A program made the position numbers and the translations under genes. Below, one piece after another: positions 51,485-60,280 of a stretch of DNA of 64,000 nt; within the stretch, counting starts at the first letter, position 1, and each line of letters starts with the position of its first letter. The stretch is from Streptomyces sp. SS1-1 (lineage in GTDB: Bacteria > Actinomycetota > Actinomycetes > Streptomycetales > Streptomycetaceae). The stretch lies in contig NZ_WBXN01000004.1 in assembly GCF_008973465.1 (NCBI RefSeq), positions 6,364,501-6,428,500 on the forward strand, in the 5' to 3' direction. The notes beneath the pieces were generated by a model. That model ran no database searches and had not been told where the DNA came from. It was given only the letters and a program-made list of their open reading frames with translations.

Positions 51485-51562
51485 ATGACTGCCCAGCAGC
51501 GCTTGGTCACGCGCGATCACATCGACTTCGGTCGGGTGTGGTCCGCGGCGTGTTGCGCCTGA
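51485..51562 (+). CDS. putative sulfur-operon leader peptide (monooxygenase operon)
   Basis: 25 residues ending TRDHIDFGRVWSAACCA, with the HIDFxRxxSA core shared by the other leaders and a double Cys at the end. A TTGACG at 51449-51454 would place the transcription start close to the ATG at 51485, so the mRNA may be leaderless; in-frame ATGs at 51464 and 51476 are alternatives. The 220 bp from its stop to the monooxygenase gene hold no other gene and could carry the attenuator. Confidence 0.7.
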   Translation: MTAQQRLVTRDHIDFGRVWSAACCA

Positions 51563-51782
51563 CACGGCAGCGGGCCGCCTGACCGGCCCTTCCCTCCCTC
51601 GGTGACCCCGTCGCGGGCCGAGCTCTTCTCTCACGCGCGCTGCCGCAGCTCCTCCTGAACCGACGTCCGTCGTCGTCACGCCCGTACCCCCGCCGCCATC
51701 TGACGGCTCCTCACCCGCGCGCCGCCGCAGGGCAGTTCCGCATGCCCGCAGGCCGCCGCCCACGCTGAAAGGCACCCTCGCC

Positions 51783-52910
51783 ATGCCCGTGGAGTTCCTC
51801 GGCATCGCCGCCACCCACGACGGATCCGAAACCACACCGCGCTCCGGCCCCGCGTTCGACAAGGACTACACACTCCGGCTCGCCCGCGCCCACGAGGAGC
51901 ACGGCTGGGACCGGGTGCTGTTCGCCTACGGGTCGGGGTCGCCCGACCCCGCGCCCGCCGCCGCCTTCATCGCGAGCCGCCTGGAGCGTCTGCAGATCCT
52001 CCTCGCCCACCGGCCCAACGTCTCCTACCCGACCTTCGCCGCCAAGACGTTCGCCACCCTCGACCAGATCAGCGAGGGCCGGCTCACCGTCCACTTCATC
52101 ACCGGCGGCAACGACCACGAGCAGGGCCGCGAGGGCGACACCCTCACCAAGGACGAGCGGTACGCCCGCACCCGCGAGTACATCCGGATCGTCAAGAAGA
52201 TCTGGACCACCCGCGACCCCTTCGACCACGAGGGCGAGCACTACCGCTTCCACGACTTCGTCAGCGACGTCTTCCCCGTCCAGCAGCCCCGCCCCGGCGT
52301 CTCCTTCGGCGGCTCGTCCCCGGCGGCGTACGCGGCCGGCGGCGCCGAGGCCGACATCTACTGCCTGTGGGGCGAGCCCCTCGCGAAGACCGCCGAGCAG
52401 ATCGAGCACGTCAAGGCCGCCGCGAAGGCCGCGGGCCGCACCGACGTCCCCCGCCTCCAGGTCGCCTTCCGCCCGATCATCGCGCCCACCGAGGAACTCG
52501 CCTGGGAGAAGGCGCACCGCACCGTCGGCGCCATCCGCGAGCGCCGCGCGTCCGGAGTCGTCCGCCACCACCGCGGCGAGGCACCCGAGAACACCGGCTC
52601 CCAGCGGCTCGTCGCCATCGCCGAGGCCGGCGAGCGCTACGACCGCGCCCTGTGGACCCCGACCGCCGCCGCCACCGGGGGAGCGGGCAACTCCAACGCC
52701 CTGGTCGGCACGCCCGAGACGGTCGCGCAGGCCCTCCTCGACTACTACGACCTCGGCGTCGACATCCTCTCCGCCCGCGGCTACGACCTGCTCGACGACG
52801 CCATCGACTTCGGCCGGTACGTCATCCCGATCGTCCGCGAGGAGGTCGCCAAGCGCGACGCCGAGCGCACCGCCCGCGGACCCCGCACCCTCACGGCGGT
52901 GACCGGATGA
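51783..52910 (+). CDS. ssuD: FMN-dependent sulfonate monooxygenase (LLM family, SsuD type)
   Basis: 375 residues, bacterial luciferase-like barrel. FLGIAATHDGSET opens the chain, SRLERLQILLAHRPNVSYPT and GRLTVHFITGGNDHEQGREG are classic SsuD-group blocks, and GVSFGGSSPAAYAAGGAEAD covers the flavin phosphate region. It uses reduced FMN and oxygen to split C-S bonds of alkanesulfonates, releasing sulfite. GAAAGG precedes ATG 51783. It leads the rightward operon, whose sulfite oxidase and flavin reductase fit this chemistry. A second homologue is at 57242. Confidence 0.88.
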   Translation: MPVEFLGIAATHDGSETTPRSGPAFDKDYTLRLARAHEEHGWDRVLFAYGSGSPDPAPAAAFIASRLERLQILLAHRPNVSYPTFAAKTFATLDQISEGRLTVHFITGGNDHEQGREGDTLTKDERYARTREYIRIVKKIWTTRDPFDHEGEHYRFHDFVSDVFPVQQPRPGVSFGGSSPAAYAAGGAEADIYCLWGEPLAKTAEQIEHVKAAAKAAGRTDVPRLQVAFRPIIAPTEELAWEKAHRTVGAIRERRASGVVRHHRGEAPENTGSQRLVAIAEAGERYDRALWTPTAAATGGAGNSNALVGTPETVAQALLDYYDLGVDILSARGYDLLDDAIDFGRYVIPIVREEVAKRDAERTARGPRTLTAVTG

Positions 52911-53470
52911 CCTCCGCCCCCGAACTGACCGTCGTCCACGTACCCGTCTCCGACCCGCGCGTCGGACCCCTGCTGAGCGAACTCGCCCACGAGTACTCCA
53001 CGCGCTACGGCAAGGACGCGCACGCCGAGATCTCCCGCTACCCCGACGAGGAGTTCACCCCCGCCCACGGCGGCCTGCTCCTGCTGCTCCTCGAACGCGG
53101 CGAACCCGTCGCCGGAGGTGCCTTCCGCCGCTACGACGCCACCACGGCCGAGCTGAAACGGATCTGGACGCACTCCGCGCACCGCCGCCGCGGCCTCGCC
53201 CGCCGGGTCGTCGCCGAACTGGAACGCGAGGCGGGCGAGCGCGGGTACCGCCGGGTCTTTCTGACCACCGGACCCCGCCAGCCCGAGGCCCGCGGCCTCT
53301 ACCTCGCCACCGGCTACACACCGCTGTTCGACACCCGGGCCGACCCGGAGACCATCGGCCCGCTGCCCTTCGAGAAGCACCTCACCGCGCCCTTCGAGGA
53401 ACACCTCACCGCGCCCTTCGAGGAACACCCCACCGCGCCGGAACACCCCGGAAAGGCCCAGGACCAGTGA
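52907..53470 (+). CDS. GNAT-family acetyltransferase
   Basis: 187 residues. The acetyl-CoA region is LKRIWTHSAHRRRGLARRVV (R-x-x-G-x-A/G loop near residues 83-102), and RQPEARGLYLATGYTPL is the C-terminal motif B region. The last 35 residues consist of three tandem octapeptides PFE[K/E]H[L/P]TA encoded by 24-bp repeats (53366-53437), absent from normal GNATs. It overlaps the monooxygenase stop by 4 bp (ATGA) and the binding-protein GTG likewise. The substrate may be an imported sulfur amino acid or an amine; this is inference from position. Confidence 0.82.
   Translation: MTSAPELTVVHVPVSDPRVGPLLSELAHEYSTRYGKDAHAEISRYPDEEFTPAHGGLLLLLLERGEPVAGGAFRRYDATTAELKRIWTHSAHRRRGLARRVVAELEREAGERGYRRVFLTTGPRQPEARGLYLATGYTPLFDTRADPETIGPLPFEKHLTAPFEEHLTAPFEEHPTAPEHPGKAQDQ
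53366..53437 (+). repeat. three in-frame 24-bp repeats
   Basis: Each unit starts CCCTTCGAG(A/G)A and encodes PFE[K/E]H[L/P]TA at the C-terminus of the acetyltransferase. Few differences separate the units, so the expansion is recent. Confidence 0.85.
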
Positions 53471-54417
53471 CACTCCGCCCCCTCGGCACACGGCTGCGCG
53501 CCACCGCCGCCCTCGCCCTGCTGCCCCTGTTCGCGCTGACGGCCTGCGGCTCCGGCGACACCGGCGCGGCGGCCGTGGGCGCCCAGGGCTCGCCCGCGCC
53601 CACCGACGACCCGGTCGCCGCCGTCCGCGAGGTGGACTCCGTCGCCGCCCTGCTGCCCCCGGACGTCCGCAAGGCCGGCACCCTCAAGATCGGCAGCTCC
53701 ATAGGCTTCCCGCCCGGCGCGTACTACCCGAACGGCACCGACAAGGCGCCCGCGGGACAGGACATCGACCTCGCCGACGCCGTCGCCAAGATCCTCGGCC
53801 TGAAGCTGGAGCGGCAGGACGCCTCCTTCGAGACGATCCTGCCCGCCCTCGGCAGCGGCAAGTACGACGTCGGCACCGGCAACTTCGGGGTCACGACCGA
53901 ACGCCTGAAGACGATCGACTTCGTCACCTACATCAACGACGGCCAGGGCTTCGCCGTGAAGGACGACAACGACGGCATCAAGAAGGTCACCGACCTGACC
54001 CAGCTGTGCGGGCTAACCATCGGCACCGGCGCCGGCACCACCTTCGAGGCCACCCTCACCGCCCAGAAGGACGTGTGCGCCAAGGCCGGCAAGAAGCCGT
54101 ACGACGTGAAGGTCTACTCGGAGAACGCCGCGACCCTCACCGCGCTCCAGCAGGGCCGGATCGACGTCATCATGTCCACCATCAACGGACTGCGGTACCA
54201 GGCGGCCCAGCCCGCCTCCCACACCCGCTTCCTCGGCGAATACCACCGCCTCGACGTGGGCTTCGCCTTCAAGAAGGGCTCCCCGCTCACCAAGGCGTTC
54301 CGCGCCGCCGTCGACCGGCTCATCGAGGACGGCACCTACCGGCGCATCCTCGCCAAGTGGGGCACCACCGCCTCCGCGATCGACGCGTCGCGCATCAACC
54401 CGCCCGAACACACCTGA
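53467..54417 (+). CDS. amino-acid-type ABC transporter substrate-binding lipoprotein
   Basis: 316 residues. The signal ends in LFALTACG (lipobox). The mature part is an SBP_bac_3 fold: TLKIGSSIGFPPGAYYPNG, GQDIDLADAVAKILGLKLER, LPALGSGKYDVGTGNFGVT. The family binds polar amino acids or cystine outside the membrane. GTG 53467 overlaps the acetyltransferase stop (GTGA). Partners are the ATPase 30 bp downstream and the divergent permease at 50214. The sulfur context suggests a sulfur-containing ligand, but this cannot be read from the sequence. Confidence 0.88.
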   Translation: MTLRPLGTRLRATAALALLPLFALTACGSGDTGAAAVGAQGSPAPTDDPVAAVREVDSVAALLPPDVRKAGTLKIGSSIGFPPGAYYPNGTDKAPAGQDIDLADAVAKILGLKLERQDASFETILPALGSGKYDVGTGNFGVTTERLKTIDFVTYINDGQGFAVKDDNDGIKKVTDLTQLCGLTIGTGAGTTFEATLTAQKDVCAKAGKKPYDVKVYSENAATLTALQQGRIDVIMSTINGLRYQAAQPASHTRFLGEYHRLDVGFAFKKGSPLTKAFRAAVDRLIEDGTYRRILAKWGTTASAIDASRINPPEHT

Positions 54418-54447
54418 CCGGCCCACGGGGACAGGGGAGGAGGACCC

Positions 54448-55212
54448 ATGAGCGACGTCATGATCGATGTCCACCACGTCCACAAGAGCTTCGGTCCGCT
54501 GGACGTGCTGCGCGGGATCGACCTGCGGGTCCGGGAGGGCGAGGTCACCGTGATCCTCGGCCCGTCCGGCTCCGGCAAGTCGACGCTGCTGCGCACCATC
54601 AACCACCTGGAGAAGGTCGACCGGGGCTGGATCAGCGTCGACGGCGAACTCGTCGGCCACCGCCGCGTCGGCGACAAGCTGCACGAACTGAAGGAGAAGG
54701 ACGTCCTGCGGCAGCGCACCCGCATCGGGTTCGTCTTCCAGAACTTCAACCTGTTCCCGCATCTGACCGTCCTGGACAACCTCGTCGAGGCCCCCGTCTC
54801 CGCGCGGCGCGTACCCCCGGCCACGGCCGTCGCGACGGCCCGCCGGCTCCTCGACCGGGTCGGCCTCGCCGACAAGGCCGGCGCCTACCCCCGGCAGCTC
54901 TCCGGCGGACAGCAGCAGCGCGTGGCGATCGCCCGCGCGCTCGCCCTGGAACCCAAGGTGCTGCTCTTCGACGAACCGACCTCCGCGCTCGACCCGGAAC
55001 TCGTCGGCGAGGTCCTCGACGTCATCAAGGACCTGGCCGGCACGGGCACCACGATGGTCGTCGTCACCCATGAGATCGGCTTCGCCCGCGAGGTCGCCGA
55101 CACCGTGGTGTTCATGGACGACGGACTCGTCGTGGAACAAGGGCCCCCCGCCGCCGTCCTCGACGCGCCCCGGCAGGAACGCACCCGGGCCTTCCTGTCC
55201 AAGGTCCTCTGA
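54448..55212 (+). CDS. amino-acid-type ABC transporter ATP-binding protein
   Basis: 254 residues, GlnQ/TcyN type. Walker A is LGPSGSGKSTLLRTINHLE, FVFQNFNLFPHLTVLDN the Q-loop, QLSGGQQQRVAIARAL the signature, and VLLFDEPTSALDPELVGEVL Walker B. THEIGFAREVADTV holds the switch His. GGGAGGAGG precedes ATG 54448. It drives import with the preceding binding protein and the permease encoded on the other strand. A paralogue begins at 63830. Confidence 0.92.
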   Translation: MSDVMIDVHHVHKSFGPLDVLRGIDLRVREGEVTVILGPSGSGKSTLLRTINHLEKVDRGWISVDGELVGHRRVGDKLHELKEKDVLRQRTRIGFVFQNFNLFPHLTVLDNLVEAPVSARRVPPATAVATARRLLDRVGLADKAGAYPRQLSGGQQQRVAIARALALEPKVLLFDEPTSALDPELVGEVLDVIKDLAGTGTTMVVVTHEIGFAREVADTVVFMDDGLVVEQGPPAAVLDAPRQERTRAFLSKVL

Positions 55213-55275
55213 CCCGTGCGCCCCGCCCCTTCGCACCCCCTCGCGCCCCTTCGCGCCCTTTCGAGGAGGACCGCC

Positions 55276-56553
55276 ATGATCCCGCCCGGCACCGCCCCCG
55301 CCGCCCGGCTCGACGAGGCCGCCTACGACCGCCGCAGACTGCGCCAGTGGCTGGCCGGTGACGCCAGAGCGGACGGCGTCAGCAGGCGCCGCATGCTCAC
55401 CCTGCTCGCCGCCACCGCCGCCGCGACCACCCTGCCCGCGCCGCGCACCGCCCACGCCGCCGGACCCATCGTCAAACCGCTGCCGCCCGAGTGGTTCATC
55501 CAGCGCGGCACCAACGCCGAGACCCGCTGGGAGGCGCTGCGCGGCACCGGCCACCACACCCCCAACGAGCGGTTCTTCGTCCGCAACCACACCGCCACCC
55601 CCGTCCTGGACGCCGCCGACTGGCGGCTGCGGCTGTGGGGCGGCGGACTGCGCGGCGCCCCCGCCGAGGACCGGCCCGTGGAGTTCGGCTACGACGACCT
55701 GCGCGCCCTGCCGTCCGTCACCCGCACCGCGTTCGTGGAGTGCGCCGGCAACGGCCGCAGCCACTACACGACCCAGCAGGGCGAGACGGTGAGCGGCACC
55801 GCCTGGACCCTCGGCGCGATCGGCGTCGCCCGCTGGCGCGGGGTCCGCCTCGCCGACGTCCTGCGCCGCGCCGGACTGTCCCGGCACGCGGTCGACGTGC
55901 AGCCGCGCGGCCTGGACGCCGAGTACGTCAGCGAAGGCGAGAGCCTCGGCCGGGTCCGCCGGCCGCTGCCGCTCGCCAAGGCCCTCGACGACGTCCTCCT
56001 CGCCTACGAGATGAACGGCGAGCCGCTGCCCCACGACCACGGGTATCCGGTGCGGGTCCTCGTGCCCTCCTGGGTGGGCATCGCCTCCATCAAGTGGGTC
56101 GGCGACATCGAGGTGTCCGCGCAGCCGCTGTACTCGCCCTGGAACACCACCTTCTACCGGCTGTTCGGGCCCGCCCACCCGCCACAGGGCAGCGCCCCGC
56201 TGACCCGGCAGACCCTGAAGAGCGCGTTCGAGCTGGCGTCCGGCGCCACCTTCGCCGCCGGACGCGGCCATGTCCTGCACGGCCGGTCCTGGTCGGGCGC
56301 CGACGGCGTGGCACGCGTCGACGTCAGCACCGACGGCGGGGCGACCTGGCGGCGGGCCGACCTCCACGACCGGCCCCGCGCCGGCACCTGGACCCGCTGG
56401 TCCGTCCCCTGGCGGCCCACCGGCCGCGGCGCCACCCACCTGCTGGCCCGCGCCACCGACACCGCCGGCCGGCGCCAGCCCGACGTGTCCGTGCCCAACA
56501 CCCAGGGCTATCTGTTCGACGCCGTGGTGCGCCACCCGGTGACCGTGATCTGA
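55276..56553 (+). CDS. molybdopterin-dependent sulfite oxidase
   Basis: 425 residues. A twin-arginine signal (SRRRMLTLLAATAAATTL, residues about 36-53) shows export of the folded enzyme by Tat. The oxidoreductase domain has PNERFFVRNHTATP near residue 96 and FVECAGNGRSHY with the molybdenum-ligating Cys near residue 156. WVGIASIKWVGDIEV closes the core. A C-terminal dimerisation domain follows. It oxidises sulfite, the product of the sulfonate monooxygenases, to sulfate outside the membrane. GAGGAGG lies 8 nt before ATG 55276. Confidence 0.88.
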   Translation: MIPPGTAPAARLDEAAYDRRRLRQWLAGDARADGVSRRRMLTLLAATAAATTLPAPRTAHAAGPIVKPLPPEWFIQRGTNAETRWEALRGTGHHTPNERFFVRNHTATPVLDAADWRLRLWGGGLRGAPAEDRPVEFGYDDLRALPSVTRTAFVECAGNGRSHYTTQQGETVSGTAWTLGAIGVARWRGVRLADVLRRAGLSRHAVDVQPRGLDAEYVSEGESLGRVRRPLPLAKALDDVLLAYEMNGEPLPHDHGYPVRVLVPSWVGIASIKWVGDIEVSAQPLYSPWNTTFYRLFGPAHPPQGSAPLTRQTLKSAFELASGATFAAGRGHVLHGRSWSGADGVARVDVSTDGGATWRRADLHDRPRAGTWTRWSVPWRPTGRGATHLLARATDTAGRRQPDVSVPNTQGYLFDAVVRHPVTVI

Positions 56554-56630
56554 CCGCCCCGGCCCCGGACCGGCGCGTCCGGCCCGGGACCGCCGACCGC
56601 ACACCCGCCCCGCCTCCGAAAGGTCCGCTC

Positions 56631-57188
56631 ATGGCCACCGTCCTGTCCGTCTCCGGCAGTCCCTCCGCCACCTCCCGCACCGCCCGGCTGCTGCGCCTGC
56701 TCGACGACCGGCTGCGGGCCCAGGGGCACGAGGTGATCCCGCTCGACGTGCGCACCCTGCCCGCCGAGGCGCTGCTGCACGCCGACTTCGCGCACCCGGC
56801 GATCGTCGAGGCCACCGCCCTGTTCGAGCGGGCCGACGGCGTCGTCATCGGCACCCCCGTCTACAAGGCCGCCTACTCCGGTCTGCTGAAGGCCCTGCTG
56901 GACCTGCTCCCGCAGTACGCCCTCGCGGGCAAGACCGTCCTCCCGCTCGCCACCGGTGGCACCACCGCACATGTGCTGGCGATCGACTACGCCCTGCGCC
57001 CCGTCCTCAACTCCATGGGTCCCGCCCACATCACCCCCGGCTGGTTCACCCTCGACAAGGACATCACCGCGGCCGACGACGGCACGCTCACCGTCGCCCC
57101 GGCCTCCGCCGAGGCCCTGGCCCAGGTCACCGACCAGTTCTCGCTCGCACTCGGCGGACGCCCCGTGGTGCTGGCGGCCACCGGCTGA
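56631..57188 (+). CDS. ssuE: NAD(P)H-dependent FMN reductase (SsuE type)
   Basis: 185 residues, flavodoxin-like. LSVSGSPSATSRTARLLRLL is the FMN phosphate loop, and DGVVIGTPVYKAAYSGLLKA is the typical SsuE/MsuE flavin block. LPLATGGTTAHVLAIDYALR follows. It supplies reduced FMN to the SsuD-type monooxygenases encoded on both sides. GAAAGG precedes ATG 56631. It sits between sulfite oxidase and the second monooxygenase. Confidence 0.92.
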   Translation: MATVLSVSGSPSATSRTARLLRLLDDRLRAQGHEVIPLDVRTLPAEALLHADFAHPAIVEATALFERADGVVIGTPVYKAAYSGLLKALLDLLPQYALAGKTVLPLATGGTTAHVLAIDYALRPVLNSMGPAHITPGWFTLDKDITAADDGTLTVAPASAEALAQVTDQFSLALGGRPVVLAATG

Positions 57189-57241
57189 CCACCTCTCCAC
57201 CCGCCGCCCCGCCCGCCCTGCCCACCCCGAACGGAGAACCC

Positions 57242-58396
57242 GTGCCGCCCCTGACCTTCCACTGGTTCCTGCCCACCAACGGCGACAGCCGCCATGTCGT
57301 CGGCGGCGGCCACGGCAGCCCCGCCACGGCCTCGGGCCGCGACCGGCCGCCGTCCGTCGCCTATCTCAGCCGGATCGCGGGCGCCGCCGAGGACCTGGGC
57401 TTCACCGGCGCCCTCACCCCCACGGGGGCCTGGTGCGAGGACGCCTGGCTGACCACCGCCATGGTCAGCCGGCACACCGAACGCCTGAAGTTCCTGGTCG
57501 CGTTCCGGCCCGGTGCCGTCTCCCCGACACTCGCCGCGCAGATGGCGTCCACCTTCCAGCGGCACACCGGCGGCCGGCTCCTGCTCAACGTGGTCACCGG
57601 CGGCGAGAGCCAGGAGCAGCGCGCCTACGGTGACTTCCTCGACAAGGACGACCGCTACCGCCGTACCGGCGAATTCCTGCAGATCGTCCGGGAGTTGTGG
57701 GAGGGCAGGAGCGTCGACCTGGTCGGCGAGCACCTCCAGGTCGAGGACGCGAGGCTGGCGCGGGTACCGGACCCGGTGCCCGAGGTGTACTTCGGCGGTT
57801 CCTCGCCCCTCGCCGGGGAGGTCGCCGCCCGGCACGCGGACGTCTACCTCACCTGGGGTGAACCGCCCGCCGCCGTCGCGGAGAAGATCGCCTGGGTGCG
57901 GGGACTGGCCCGCGCGCAGGGCCGTGAGCCGCGCTTCGGCATCCGGCTGCACGTCATCACCCGGGACACCGCCGAACAGGCGTGGGCCGAGGCACGGCGG
58001 CTGCTCGACGGCTTCGACACGGAGACCGTCCGGGCCGTGCAGGCGGGGCTGGCCCGCAGCGAGTCCGAGGGGCAGCGGCGGATGCTCGCCCTGCACGGCG
58101 GCCGTGCGGACGGCCTGGAGATCCACCCCAACCTGTGGGCGGGCATCGGGCTGGTGCGGGGCGGCGCCGGCACCGCGCTGGTCGGCAGTCACGACGAGGT
58201 CGTCGAGCGGATCGAGGAGTACCACCGGCTCGGCATCGACGAGTTCGTGCTCTCCGGCTACCCGCACCTGGAGGAGGCGTACTGGTTCGGGGAGAACGTG
58301 CTGCCGCGGCTGGCGGCGCGCGGGCTGTGGACGCACCCGTTCCACGGCACCCCGGCCGCCGCGCCGGCCGCCCAAGTCCCCTTCGCCGGGCGGTGA
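57242..58396 (+). CDS. ssuD: FMN-dependent alkanesulfonate monooxygenase, second copy
   Basis: 384 residues starting LTFHWFLPTNGDSRHVVGG, the SsuD N-terminus. LLLNVVTGGESQEQRAYGD, VPEVYFGGSSPLAGEVAARH and DVYLTWGEPPAAVAEKIAWV are luciferase-family SsuD blocks, so this is the better match to alkanesulfonate monooxygenase than the copy at 51783. It releases sulfite from C2-C10-type sulfonates with FMNH2 and oxygen. GTG 57242 follows GGAGAA. It is the last gene of the rightward operon before a regulatory palindrome. Confidence 0.9.
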   Translation: MPPLTFHWFLPTNGDSRHVVGGGHGSPATASGRDRPPSVAYLSRIAGAAEDLGFTGALTPTGAWCEDAWLTTAMVSRHTERLKFLVAFRPGAVSPTLAAQMASTFQRHTGGRLLLNVVTGGESQEQRAYGDFLDKDDRYRRTGEFLQIVRELWEGRSVDLVGEHLQVEDARLARVPDPVPEVYFGGSSPLAGEVAARHADVYLTWGEPPAAVAEKIAWVRGLARAQGREPRFGIRLHVITRDTAEQAWAEARRLLDGFDTETVRAVQAGLARSESEGQRRMLALHGGRADGLEIHPNLWAGIGLVRGGAGTALVGSHDEVVERIEEYHRLGIDEFVLSGYPHLEEAYWFGENVLPRLAARGLWTHPFHGTPAAAPAAQVPFAGR

Positions 58397-58415
58397 GCGA
58401 CGGGATCGAGACACG

Positions 58416-58447
58416 TTCCCTAGAATTCCTATCGAATTACTAGGGAA
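58416..58447. promoter_or_regulatory. palindromic operator before the SfnB-like gene
   Basis: TTCCCTAG (58416-58423) and CTAGGGAA (58440-58447) are perfect inverted arms with a 16-bp AT-rich spacer that contains AATTC and GAATT. TTGACC follows at 58451. The TTCCCTA half-site recurs in the elements at 48176 and 61140. It is a likely Rrf2 operator. Confidence 0.65.
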
Positions 58448-58486
58448 GTGTTGACCCTGGTCCGTGGAGCGAGTGAGGATGACGCC

Positions 58487-59749
58487 ATGACGATCGCCCC
58501 ACCGGACCCGGCCGCCGTGTCCGGCCACGCCGGGCGGGACGCCTCCGCGCCGGCCCCGGCTCCGGCCCCCGCCGGCTGGCGGCACATCGCTCGCGACCTC
58601 GCCGACGACCTCGCCACCGACGTGGCCGAGCGCGAGCAGGCGGGCAAGGCGCCGCACGACGAGGTGGCCCGGCTGCGCGAGTCGGGGCTGCTGACCCTGC
58701 TCGTCCCGGCCGCGCTCGGGGGCGGGGGAGCGGACTGGCGCACGGCGTACGCCGTCGTACGGACCGTCTCCGCCGCCGACGGGGCCATCGGCCGGCTCCT
58801 CGGCAACCACTACTTCCTGTCCTCCACCGCCCGCTTCTTCGGCGGACCCGAGCGGGCCGCCCGGATCGAGCGGGCCTTCGCGGACGGGCAGTGGTGCTGG
58901 GGCGGCGGCATCGCCTCCCAGGAACCCCCGCTGATGCTCACCCCGGCCACGCACGGGCATCTGCTGGACGGCCACCAGCGCTACGACACCGGAGTCGGCG
59001 TCGCCGACCGGCTGGTCGTCCGCGCCGCCGTGCCCGGCACCGGTGAACCGGTCGCCGTCCTGGTCGACCCCGCCCACCCCGGCGTGCTCGGCGCGGGCGC
59101 CGGGGACACCTTCGGGCAGCGGCTCGCCGCGGGCGGCGGCGTCGGCTTCGACGCGGTCCCCGTCGGGGCGGACGACATCCTCGGGTCGCTCTCCCCGGAC
59201 GACGGGGCGCTGTCGCCGTTCGCCGGCCTGTCCGTGCCGGCCGCCCGCCTGGTCTCCGCCCAGTTCTGTCTCGGCGTCGCCGAAGGGCTGCTCGGCGAGG
59301 TCCGGGAGCACGGACGGGTCGTCCGGACGCCCTGGCAGCCCTTCTCGGCCCAGCCATGGCCGGGCGGCCCGCCCCAGGACCCGTACGCGCTCGCCGCCTA
59401 CGGCGAGCTCACGGTCGCCGCGCGGGCCGCGTCCGCCCTCGCCGACCAGGCGGTGGACGCCCTGGTCGGCGGCCTCGACCGGGGCGAGGACCTCGACGAC
59501 GAGGAGTGCGCGGAGATCGCCGTCCTCGCCGGCGCCGCCGAGGCCGCGGCCTCCCGGGCCGCGCAGGACATCACCAGTCGCGCCCTGGAGACGATCGGCG
59601 CCCCCGCCGCGTTCACCCGGCACGGCCTCGACCGGTTCTGGCGGGACACCCGCACCCACACCCTGCGCGAGCCGGTCGCCCACCGGCTGCGCGAGATCGG
59701 GGACTACTTCCTCAACGGCGCCCACCCGCCGTTCCACCTGCCGGCCTGA
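58487..59749 (+). CDS. acyl-CoA dehydrogenase-fold sulfur-acquisition oxidoreductase (SfnB/DszC type)
   Basis: 420 residues. The helical N-domain has ADDLATDVAEREQAGKAPHD, followed by LRESGLLTLLVPAALGGGGA and SAADGAIGRLLGNHYFLSS, hallmarks of the SfnB/DszC branch of the acyl-CoA dehydrogenase fold. C-terminal RFWRDTRTHTLREPVAHRL is also characteristic. Such enzymes use reduced flavin and oxygen on sulfones or related sulfur compounds rather than acyl-CoA. ATG 58487 is preceded by GTGAGGA; GTG 58448 is an in-frame alternative. It is controlled from the palindrome at 58416 and followed by the Rrf2 gene. Confidence 0.82.
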   Translation: MTIAPPDPAAVSGHAGRDASAPAPAPAPAGWRHIARDLADDLATDVAEREQAGKAPHDEVARLRESGLLTLLVPAALGGGGADWRTAYAVVRTVSAADGAIGRLLGNHYFLSSTARFFGGPERAARIERAFADGQWCWGGGIASQEPPLMLTPATHGHLLDGHQRYDTGVGVADRLVVRAAVPGTGEPVAVLVDPAHPGVLGAGAGDTFGQRLAAGGGVGFDAVPVGADDILGSLSPDDGALSPFAGLSVPAARLVSAQFCLGVAEGLLGEVREHGRVVRTPWQPFSAQPWPGGPPQDPYALAAYGELTVAARAASALADQAVDALVGGLDRGEDLDDEECAEIAVLAGAAEAAASRAAQDITSRALETIGAPAAFTRHGLDRFWRDTRTHTLREPVAHRLREIGDYFLNGAHPPFHLPA

Positions 59750-59820
59750 CCTCCCGCCCCCGCTCACGGCACCCCGGACCGGTGGGTGAGCGCGGGAAGC
59801 GCGTGAGGGATAATCAGCGC

Positions 59821-60279
59821 ATGCGGATCTCGGCCAGGGCGGACTATGCGGTGCGGGCGGCGCTGGAGCTGGCCGCGGCCGGCGACGACACCTCCCTGAA
59901 GGCCGAGGCGATCGCCGACGCCCAGGGCATCCCGCACAAGTTCCTCGAGGGCATCCTCGGCGACATGCGCCGCGGCGGCCTCGTCGTCAGCCAGCGCGGC
60001 GGCAAGGGCGGCTACCGGCTCGCCCGCCCGGCGGACGCCATCGCCATCGCCGAGGTCATCCGGGTGGCGGACGGCCCCCTGGTCTCCGTGCGCGGCGTCC
60101 GCCCGCCCGACCTCTCCTACATCGGCCCCGCCGAATCGCTCCTGCCGCTGTGGATCGCCGTCCGCGCCAACGTCCGCAAGATCCTCGGCGAGGTCACCCT
60201 GGCCGACGTGGCCGCGGCGAAGCTCCCCGACGACGTCCTGCACCTCGCGGACGACCCGGAGGCGTGGACCAACCCGTAG
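59821..60279 (+). CDS. Rrf2-family transcriptional regulator, CymR-like
   Basis: 152 residues. ISARADYAVRAALELAA is the Rrf2 N-terminus, IPHKFLEGILGDMRRGGLV the recognition helices, and SQRGGKGGYRLARPADAI the wing. There is not a single Cys, so it cannot ligate an iron-sulfur cluster like IscR or NsrR and is more like the cysteine-metabolism regulator CymR. GAGGGA precedes ATG 59821. Placed at the end of a sulfur operon, it is the likely reader of the TTCCCTA-type sites at 48176, 58416 and 61140. Partner or effector is unknown. Confidence 0.85.
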   Translation: MRISARADYAVRAALELAAAGDDTSLKAEAIADAQGIPHKFLEGILGDMRRGGLVVSQRGGKGGYRLARPADAIAIAEVIRVADGPLVSVRGVRPPDLSYIGPAESLLPLWIAVRANVRKILGEVTLADVAAAKLPDDVLHLADDPEAWTNP

Positions 60280-60280
60280 C

